A DNA stretch of 11,803 bases, taken from NCBI GenBank assembly GCA_026398545.1, contig JAPLSR010000262.1:1-11803 (forward strand), read 5' to 3'. Positions within the stretch are counted from its first letter, which is position 1, and the number at the start of each line of letters is the position of its first letter. Shown here one piece after another: positions 6,273-11,803 of this stretch. The notes beneath the pieces are model-generated. The model saw only the letters and a program-made list of their open reading frames with translations, was not told the DNA's origin and ran no database searches. The position numbers were made by a program, and so were the translations under genes. The DNA comes from Candidatus Sumerlaeota bacterium (lineage in GTDB: Bacteria > Sumerlaeota > Sumerlaeia > MWCT01).

Positions 6273-7313
6273 ATGAAAGAGGGTTTATTCATCCCCCCGA
6301 ATTACAAACCACTTTTGAACCTGAAAGAGACGGAAAAAGCCATCCGCCTCATCAAGGAATTCTTCCAGACAAATCTCGCTTTTGAATTGAACCTGATACG
6401 TGTGACAGCGCCTTTGCTTGTGCGTGCTGGCACAGGCGTAAATGACGACCTCAACGGCGTGGAAAGACCCGTCCGTTTCAATATCCGGGCGCTTGATGAA
6501 ACACCGGTGGAAATCGTTCAGTCCCTTGCCAAATGGAAGCGGATGATGCTCACCGATTATGGCTTCAGCGTTGGTGAGGGGCTTTACACCGATATGAATG
6601 CCGTCCGTCCGGATGAGACACTGGATAACATGCACTCATTATATATTGACCAGTGGGACTGGGAGAGGGTTATCTCACCAGAGGAGAGAAATCTTGAATT
6701 CCTGAAATATATCGTCCGGAAAATATATGATATCATCCGGCGCACTGAAAAATATATCTGCCATATTTATCCCGAAATGAAGCCCACCCTCCCGAAGGAT
6801 ATCACATTCATCCACACGGAAGACCTGGAAGTGCAATATCCCGACCTGACACCGCGCGAGAGGGAGAATAGAATCTGCAGGGAATATGGCGCATCCTTTC
6901 TCATCGGCATCGGTGGCAGTCTTAAAAACGGTCAGCCACACGATGGCCGCGCACCAGATTATGACGACTGGACAACGCCAACCGGCAATGGACATAAGGG
7001 TCTGAACGGTGACATCTTTGTTTATTACCCTCTTCTCGATTGCGCCTTCGAACTCTCATCCATGGGAATCCGCGTTGATGCTGAGACGCTCCTGCGTCAG
7101 CTGGAAATCAGGGGGGTGACGCAGAGGAAGGAGTTATTTTTCCACAAACGTCTGATTGCGGGCGAACTTCCCCTTTCAATCGGCGGAGGCATCGGGGAAT
7201 CCCGTCTGTGTATGCTTTACCTTCACAAGGCGCACGTCGGGGAAATCCAGGCATGTGTCTGGAGTGAAGAGACAATCAGAAGATGCCGGGAAAAGAATAT
7301 CTTTCTCCTTTAA
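6273..7313 (+). CDS. asnA: Aspartate-ammonia ligase (asparagine synthetase A)
   Basis: AsnA makes asparagine from aspartate, ammonia and ATP (giving AMP and pyrophosphate) in the cytosol, using free ammonia rather than glutamine. The 346-residue product covers the whole family length (E. coli AsnA is 330). Conserved segments are LIRVTAPLLVRAGTGVNDDLNG (41-62), GEGLYTDMNAVRPDE (101-115), DQWDWE (126-131), RAPDYDDW (226-233), LNGDIFVYYP (244-253), FELSSMGIRVD (259-269) and GGGIGESRLCML (304-315). These match the class II aminoacyl-tRNA-synthetase-like fold, with the acidic, ELSSMGIR and GGGIG-SR active-site blocks intact. The start is clear: AAGGAGGT (6259-6266) lies 6 bases before the ATG. It follows the broken GH3 gene by 36 bases on the same strand and could share its transcript, with no evident metabolic link. 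Its end faces the glycosyltransferase gene across a 17-base gap. Confidence 0.96.
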   Translation: MKEGLFIPPNYKPLLNLKETEKAIRLIKEFFQTNLAFELNLIRVTAPLLVRAGTGVNDDLNGVERPVRFNIRALDETPVEIVQSLAKWKRMMLTDYGFSVGEGLYTDMNAVRPDETLDNMHSLYIDQWDWERVISPEERNLEFLKYIVRKIYDIIRRTEKYICHIYPEMKPTLPKDITFIHTEDLEVQYPDLTPRERENRICREYGASFLIGIGGSLKNGQPHDGRAPDYDDWTTPTGNGHKGLNGDIFVYYPLLDCAFELSSMGIRVDAETLLRQLEIRGVTQRKELFFHKRLIAGELPLSIGGGIGESRLCMLYLHKAHVGEIQACVWSEETIRRCREKNIFLL

Positions 7314-7330
7314 ATCATACCAACTCGTTA

Positions 7331-8905
7331 CTAATGAACCTTGAAAAGTACGGCTACCGGTAATCCAGTTGGCGTATAAAATGTGCGAACCAATGCGGGT
7401 TCAGGATAATATGAGATAAACTCGCGTGCAAATTTTTCACGTCCGATGAAGAGCACATAACAGGGTGCATCCGTGGGCGCCTTGAGTATCAGGTCCTCCG
7501 CTCTGTTCACAGTCCTGACTTTATCTCCACGCTTGCGCGTTAGAAATTCAAAACTCATCTTGCCATACGTGAACGGTTCATGGAGCACGACTGCATTTTC
7601 CGGCAGTGTCTCAATAACTCGCGCTGTTTCCACATAAATAGTCTGAAAATGCTCCCATACAAGCGGATTCCGCCCATAGGCGAAAAAATATTGCCATGCG
7701 CAAAACCCCGCCGTGTAGACAAAAAAGACCAGCACCGCAATATGCCTGACCAGCGGATGTCTCCTCCACCACACTATTCTCCTTCGTGTCCAGAGCGCCA
7801 CATAGCGCGCTCCCCTCGCAGTAAAAACACATACGGGGAAAACCGCCCCTATGGTTCTGATGGCATGGGGAGCGGATTTTGAAAATATGGACGGCAGTAA
7901 AAAAAGTATAAAGGAGGCTAAAAGCAAAAGATTGCGGGAGCGCAAGGGGCGGCGGAGACTCAACCACATCCCCACAAGGAGAAACGGAAAAAGGAAGCGC
8001 GGAATCTGCGCAGCGCCCGGGGCGCAATGGCGCGGATTAGGGTCCCCCTTCCAGATGAACATCAAAAACACCTTGAAGACATTTGCAAACGGACCCTCCG
8101 AGGAAAAGAGAAGCCCCTTTGATACATTTTGCTCCTGGTAAATGCGGATATTCAAAACCTCTTCCGGTCCCCGGATATTCAGAAATGCGGGAATTACAAG
8201 GAGAATAAAGAGGGCAAGTGCGGGAATTGCCCATTTGAGAGCGGACGGGAAAAAAATCTGTTTCTTTTCCTCCCGTCTGGAAAGGTAATATATTAATAAC
8301 AAAGGAAGTAATAATTTAATGGGGACGTAACTATGAAAGCCGAGTCCGAGGAATAAGGCAAGGAGGAGCAAGGCCCCGCCTTTTTTCCGCCTCTCCATCA
8401 GACCCAGCGCCATCACGCTCAGGAAAATAAAAAGCGGCATTGTAATGGCGCGAAAGCCGATGCGGGAAAAGGTTACATGCCAGGGCAAAATCGCCAGAAG
8501 AAACGCGCCAGGAAGGGCAGTCCGTCTGCCCCAGAATTGCCGTAGCGCACCATATGCCGCAGGAATGGTCAGGATGCCGGCAATGGCTGAGCCCAGTCGC
8601 AGTCCCTGAGGCGTCAAACCCTGAAGCAGACAACCGGGAATGGCAAAAAGGATATAAATCGGTTCACCAACAAAATAATACCAGTGAAATTCCCACCGCT
8701 CCATAAGACTTGATATCTGCCAGAGATTACGGGCTTCATCATACCAGAGACCCGGCGGTATATGTGATAAATTTACAAGGCGAAAAAGGGCGGCAAAAGC
8801 GCAAATTCCCAGAATGTATAAAATATGTCGTGGTTTTCCCATGACCCTGAAAACATGCAGGCGTCCCATCTGTTTTTTCAATGATAATATTATTGACATC
8901 ATCAT
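7331..8905 (-). CDS. Polytopic GT39/ArnT-like (PMT_2) glycosyltransferase
   Basis: The 524-residue product has roughly ten or more hydrophobic segments over residues 27-415, then a soluble C-terminal region of about 110 residues. The first periplasmic loop contains PPGLWYDEARNLW (50-62). The DE pair at 56-57 corresponds to the catalytic acidic pair after the first membrane span in dolichyl-phosphate-mannose-protein mannosyltransferases and ArnT. Such enzymes take a sugar from a polyprenyl phosphate carrier and add it to a protein, lipid A or another envelope acceptor outside the inner membrane. Donor and acceptor cannot be told here. The start is a run of three ATGs (8905, 8902, 8899). Only a weak CCAGG precedes them, and the third ATG has the best spacing to it (9 bases). 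The gene is divergent from dnaG with 54 bases between them and convergent with asnA, so it is probably a single transcript. Confidence 0.8.
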   Translation of the reverse strand: MMMSIILSLKKQMGRLHVFRVMGKPRHILYILGICAFAALFRLVNLSHIPPGLWYDEARNLWQISSLMERWEFHWYYFVGEPIYILFAIPGCLLQGLTPQGLRLGSAIAGILTIPAAYGALRQFWGRRTALPGAFLLAILPWHVTFSRIGFRAITMPLFIFLSVMALGLMERRKKGGALLLLALFLGLGFHSYVPIKLLLPLLLIYYLSRREEKKQIFFPSALKWAIPALALFILLVIPAFLNIRGPEEVLNIRIYQEQNVSKGLLFSSEGPFANVFKVFLMFIWKGDPNPRHCAPGAAQIPRFLFPFLLVGMWLSLRRPLRSRNLLLLASFILFLLPSIFSKSAPHAIRTIGAVFPVCVFTARGARYVALWTRRRIVWWRRHPLVRHIAVLVFFVYTAGFCAWQYFFAYGRNPLVWEHFQTIYVETARVIETLPENAVVLHEPFTYGKMSFEFLTRKRGDKVRTVNRAEDLILKAPTDAPCYVLFIGREKFAREFISYYPEPALVRTFYTPTGLPVAVLFKVH

Positions 8906-8919
8906 TTGCCTGGTATTTT
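8893..8919 (+). promoter_or_regulatory. Candidate promoter for dnaG, overlapping the start of the divergent glycosyltransferase gene
   Basis: TTGACA (8893-8898) is a perfect -35 match. TATTTT (8914-8919) with an extended TG one base upstream (TGG at 8911-8913) follows after 15 bases, shorter than the usual 17. A better -10, TATAAA (8920-8925), lies at 21 bases, too far for this -35. The dnaG leader would be about 35 bases. Transcription from here would begin inside or next to the first codons of the divergent gene. Confidence 0.3.
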
Positions 8920-8959
8920 TATAAATCCAATATGACTGAACAGATGGGAAGAAAAAGAG

Positions 8960-10753
8960 ATGAAAACGAGTCTGCGAGAATTTGCGGCAAAAGTCCGCGA
9001 AACAGCGGATATTGTGGATATTATCGGTTCTGTAATTCCCTTAAAGCGCACCGGCAGCACCTTCAAGGCACTCTGTCCCTTTCACAGGGAAAAGACGCCC
9101 TCCTTCAACGTCCACCCCGCAAAGCAGATTTTTCACTGCTTCGGTTGCGGCATTGGCGGCGATGTCATTAAATTCTGGATGCTGCATGAACGTCTGGATT
9201 TCCGTTCCACAGTGGAGAACCTCGCCCGCCGCCTTGGTCTGCCCGTTCCTGAGCTGAGCGCCACACCGGAGGATGTAAGCAGGGAGAAAAAAAGGCGTCT
9301 CCTGTTTGAGGTCAACCAGTTTGCCCTCAAATATTACAAGAAGTGCCTTGAAACAAAGGCAGGCGTCGAGGCGCGGGAATATCTCTCCCGACGCGGCGTT
9401 GAGCAGGAGCTCTGTGAAGATTTCCAGCTCGGCTGGGCAACAGAGAACTGGGACGATTTTCTCACCGCCGCCGGGAAAAATGGATATTCCAGTGAGCTCC
9501 TCCATGAGGCAGGTCTCATCCTCCCCGGAAAAACAAAAGGGGGCTTTTACGACCGGTTCCGCGGACGTATCATCTTTCCCATCCTTGACTTACAGGGGCA
9601 CTGTGTTGCCTTCGGCGGACGCATCCTGACAAGTGGTGAACCAAAATATCTCAATTCCCCCGAAACCGAGACCTATAAAAAGGGAAAGGTCCTCTATGGA
9701 TTACACCTTGCACGGGAAGCATTGCGCGGCGAGCAACCCGCCCTGCTTGTTGAGGGTTACATGGACCTCATCGCCCTGTATAAATTTGGCTTCACGACAG
9801 GCGTGGCAAGCCTCGGAACCGCCCTCACAGAAGACCAGGCGCGGCTTCTCAAGAGATTCACAAAAGAGGTAATCTTCATTTATGATGGCGATGAGGCGGG
9901 ACAGCAGGCAATGCTGCGTGGATGTGAAGTCCTTCTCGGGCAATCACTTCTTGTGGGCGTGGTTGTCCTGCCGGAAAAGGACGACCCTGACACATTTCTG
10001 GCACGCCACGGGGCAAAAACCCTTCAATCCCTGATTGAAAAAAGGATAGACTTCCTGGACTTCTTTTTCGAAACAGGGAGAAAAAAATTCAACATCAATG
10101 CCCCTGAGGGGAAAATCGCAGTCCTTGATATGTTGAAACCAATCCTGGAGCAGGTCCATCAGCCAATCATCTTCAATGACTTCACCATGAGGCTCTCCTC
10201 CGGATTGAAACTTGATCAGAAACTTATCATCCAGCATATCCGCGCAAAAAGTGAAAACATGAAGAAGTCCGTTGACGAGGTTATTTACAAACAGGCGAAG
10301 GAAGGCATCCCGCCTTTAGAACTCGGTCTCCTGAAGATTCTTATAGAAAATCCCGACCTGCGGGAAGCTGTCCAGCAAGAACTCAATCCTGACTGGCTTA
10401 CCAATCCCGTTGTCAAGGCATTTATCCAACGCCTCCTTCAATCCGCCTCAGGCGGACAGGAGATAAGCAATTACACCGGTCTGGAGGAACATGTCTCGGA
10501 AGAAGAGGCGCAGCTCCTGAGAGAGATAGCCTTCCTTGACACCCTGATGCCTGAGGAACCCGGGATGAAAATGCTTCCCATAATTCTGAAACGCCTGCAC
10601 ATTGTCCATGAGGCAAAGAGTCGACACAATATGGTGATGGAGATTCAAAAGCTTGAGAGAGAAATGAGCGCGGATAAAGACACAAGCGGTCTTACCGACG
10701 GGATACACCAGAAGACCCTGCATATATGGCAGACGCGTAAGAACCTATTTTGA
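8960..10753 (+). CDS. dnaG: DNA primase DnaG
   Basis: DnaG makes the short RNA primers for lagging-strand and restart synthesis, working with the replicative helicase DnaB. The 597-residue product shows the full bacterial layout. A CHC2 zinc-binding domain has C39, H42, C60 and C63 in LCPFH and FHCFGCG. The catalytic core contains FYDRFRGRIIFPI (196-208), GRILTSGEPKYLNSPET (220-236), and the Toprim motifs LLVEGYMD (E265) and FIYDGDEAG (D309, D311). LPEKDDPDTFL (337-347) closes the core. The C-terminal helicase-interacting region follows from about 430. The start has only a weak purine-rich site (GAAGAAAAAGAG). A 15-base palindrome lies in frame at codons 495-499 and encodes SASGG in a probable loop of the C-terminal domain. 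The gene is followed by rpoD after 234 bases, the usual order in the macromolecular synthesis cluster. rpsU, often found upstream, is absent. Confidence 0.97.
   Translation: MKTSLREFAAKVRETADIVDIIGSVIPLKRTGSTFKALCPFHREKTPSFNVHPAKQIFHCFGCGIGGDVIKFWMLHERLDFRSTVENLARRLGLPVPELSATPEDVSREKKRRLLFEVNQFALKYYKKCLETKAGVEAREYLSRRGVEQELCEDFQLGWATENWDDFLTAAGKNGYSSELLHEAGLILPGKTKGGFYDRFRGRIIFPILDLQGHCVAFGGRILTSGEPKYLNSPETETYKKGKVLYGLHLAREALRGEQPALLVEGYMDLIALYKFGFTTGVASLGTALTEDQARLLKRFTKEVIFIYDGDEAGQQAMLRGCEVLLGQSLLVGVVVLPEKDDPDTFLARHGAKTLQSLIEKRIDFLDFFFETGRKKFNINAPEGKIAVLDMLKPILEQVHQPIIFNDFTMRLSSGLKLDQKLIIQHIRAKSENMKKSVDEVIYKQAKEGIPPLELGLLKILIENPDLREAVQQELNPDWLTNPVVKAFIQRLLQSASGGQEISNYTGLEEHVSEEEAQLLREIAFLDTLMPEEPGMKMLPIILKRLHIVHEAKSRHNMVMEIQKLEREMSADKDTSGLTDGIHQKTLHIWQTRKNLF
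10442..10456. repeat. GC-rich palindrome TCCGCC-TCA-GGCGGA, copy 2, inside dnaG
   Basis: This is the exact reverse complement of the element at 1920-1934. Here it sits in frame within dnaG, reading TCC GCC TCA GGC GGA (Ser-Ala-Ser-Gly-Gly, residues 495-499). The small flexible residues suit a surface loop, so the repeat could have inserted or persisted without harming the protein. Confidence 0.65.
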
Positions 10754-10861
10754 TAAAAAACCCGCCTACCGGAAAATGAACAACGGTTCTTCTGTAACTC
10801 CAAGATTATCAATATTTCGCGATTGCACCACGCGGGTGGGGAAAAATTTATATTATTATGC

Positions 10862-10891
10862 TTGATTTTAAATATATAAAAAAGATATATA
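10862..10891 (+). promoter_or_regulatory. Candidate promoter for rpoD in the dnaG-rpoD gap
   Basis: The 234-base gap between dnaG and rpoD becomes AT-rich in its second half. TTGATT (10862-10867) and TATATA (10886-10891) are separated by 18 bases and would give a leader of about 90 bases. AT-rich sequence makes chance matches common. There is no clear terminator after dnaG and I see no small gene or RNA in the gap, so rpoD may also be reached by read-through. Confidence 0.3.
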
Positions 10892-10987
10892 AATCAGTTT
10901 AAATATCTGTGACAGTAAATTCTTACAATTCTTATGTTTTTTGAATAACTTCCTTTAAACATCCCAAAATCTGATTGAGGAAAATAC

Positions 10988-11803
10988 ATGGCAAAATCTC
11001 CAAATAAGAATCACAAAAGGGTTGAAATCCAGAAACTTATCGACCTCGGCAAGGAAAAAGGGCACCTGAGCTTTGATGAGATTAATGATATCCTGCCAGA
11101 GAATGTCTCACCCGAAGATATGGAGAACATCCTTGGTGAGCTTGAAGTTTTGAACATTGATGTCCTTGATGAACCCGAGGAGGTTGAGGTTGAAGAAGCG
11201 AAAATCAAGACAGACACTGAGGAGAAAGTAACCCCTGTCCAGGAGTTGGAAAAAGAAGAGGAGGAAGAGGGCTTTGAACGCGGGGAGAGCGAGGAATTTA
11301 TCCCCAGTGGTTCGGACACCGCCCGTATCGATGACCCTGTGCGCCTTTACCTCATGGAAATGGGCAAGGTTCCACTCCTTACACGAGAGGAGGAAGTTCT
11401 GCTCGCCAAGCGGATTGAAAAGGGACGTCATGAGATTACGGAGGCAATCTCCCGCGCCAGCGCCACCTCAAGTGAGCTGCAAAAACTCAAGATGCGCATC
11501 GAAAGCGGCGCGTTCAACCTGAATGACATCCTCCGTGCCAACGTGGATGAAAGCAACCCGGAAGAAAGGAACCGAATGGCAAAGTTCGTGCTCGATAATA
11601 TCAATGTCATTCTGGGTCATTATGAAGAAATCCTGAGAAAACGCGACCTTGCCGAGGACCCTACACTTGAATCCTCCGACAGGGAGAAAATCCTTGCGGA
11701 TATTGAAAAACGCCGAAGCGCCATTTATCAGAGATTTTTGAAACTTGACCTCAATTTCAACATCATCTCCCAGTGTGCTAATAAAATCCGCATGATATTT
11801 GAC
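10988..11803 (+). CDS. rpoD: Primary sigma factor RpoD, N-terminal 272 codons, cut by the window edge
   Basis: The frame is open from the ATG to the right edge. GAGG (10977-10980) sits 7 bases upstream of the start. Residues 9-60 (KRVEIQKLIDLGKEKGHLSFDEINDILP...) are a region 1.1 domain, which in primary sigma factors blocks free DNA binding. An acidic linker follows (about 61-104, with several Glu runs). Region 1.2 is IDDPVRLYLMEMGKVPLLTREEEVLLAKRIEKG (114-146). After that comes a non-conserved region (about 150-272) rich in charged helices, including HYEEILRKRDLAEDPTLE. The presence of region 1.1 and its place after dnaG identify the housekeeping sigma 70 rather than an alternative sigma. 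Regions 2-4, which contact -10 and -35 elements, lie beyond the window. The gene probably has its own promoter in the preceding gap. Confidence 0.95.
   Translation, partial: MAKSPNKNHKRVEIQKLIDLGKEKGHLSFDEINDILPENVSPEDMENILGELEVLNIDVLDEPEEVEVEEAKIKTDTEEKVTPVQELEKEEEEEGFERGESEEFIPSGSDTARIDDPVRLYLMEMGKVPLLTREEEVLLAKRIEKGRHEITEAISRASATSSELQKLKMRIESGAFNLNDILRANVDESNPEERNRMAKFVLDNINVILGHYEEILRKRDLAEDPTLESSDREKILADIEKRRSAIYQRFLKLDLNFNIISQCANKIRMIFD

Noticed and set aside
10826..10838. CACC/GGTG hairpin after dnaG as a terminator
   Set aside because: The stem is only 4 bases and is followed by GGAAAAATTT rather than a T-run.

Overview
The window looks like chromosomal DNA from a Gram-negative-type or otherwise deep-branching, probably uncultivated bacterium. 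Supporting signs are strong AGGAG-type ribosome binding sites, a primase gene followed by a primary sigma factor gene with a region 1.1 and an acidic linker, and a short GC palindrome that recurs. I cannot name the phylum from sequence alone. Most genes are GC-balanced (one sampled line of the aldehyde dehydrogenase gene is about 57% G+C). The first 300 bases are only about 19% G+C by my count. I see no tRNA, rRNA, CRISPR array or transposase.

Layout. (1) Bases 1-207, minus strand: the start of an AT-rich membrane protein gene that leaves the window on the left, with an AT palindrome upstream. (2) 403-2576, plus strand: an NAD(P)-dependent aldehyde dehydrogenase, then a membrane-anchored GerMN-domain protein, separated by a GC-rich palindrome. 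(3) 2606-2635: a triple CTCTGTG repeat between converging genes. (4) 3892-2650, minus strand: an overlapping pair, a class I SAM-dependent methyltransferase followed by a shortened DUF116 protein. (5) 4047-6236, plus strand: a family 3 glycoside hydrolase (beta-xylosidase/beta-glucosidase type) cut by one in-frame TAA just inside its C-terminal fibronectin-like domain. (6) 6273-7313: ammonia-dependent asparagine synthetase AsnA. (7) 8905-7331, minus strand: a polytopic GT39/ArnT-like glycosyltransferase. (8) 8960 to the right edge: dnaG and then the first 272 codons of rpoD, which is the conserved part of the bacterial macromolecular synthesis cluster without an adjacent rpsU.

The genes do not form one pathway. 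The clear functional units are the methyltransferase-DUF116 pair and dnaG-rpoD; the rest are single metabolic or envelope genes. I found no convincing new multi-gene system. The items most worth checking are the GH3 nonsense codon, the DUF116 protein lacking its usual cysteine cluster, the palindrome found both between genes and inside dnaG, and the AT-rich left edge.
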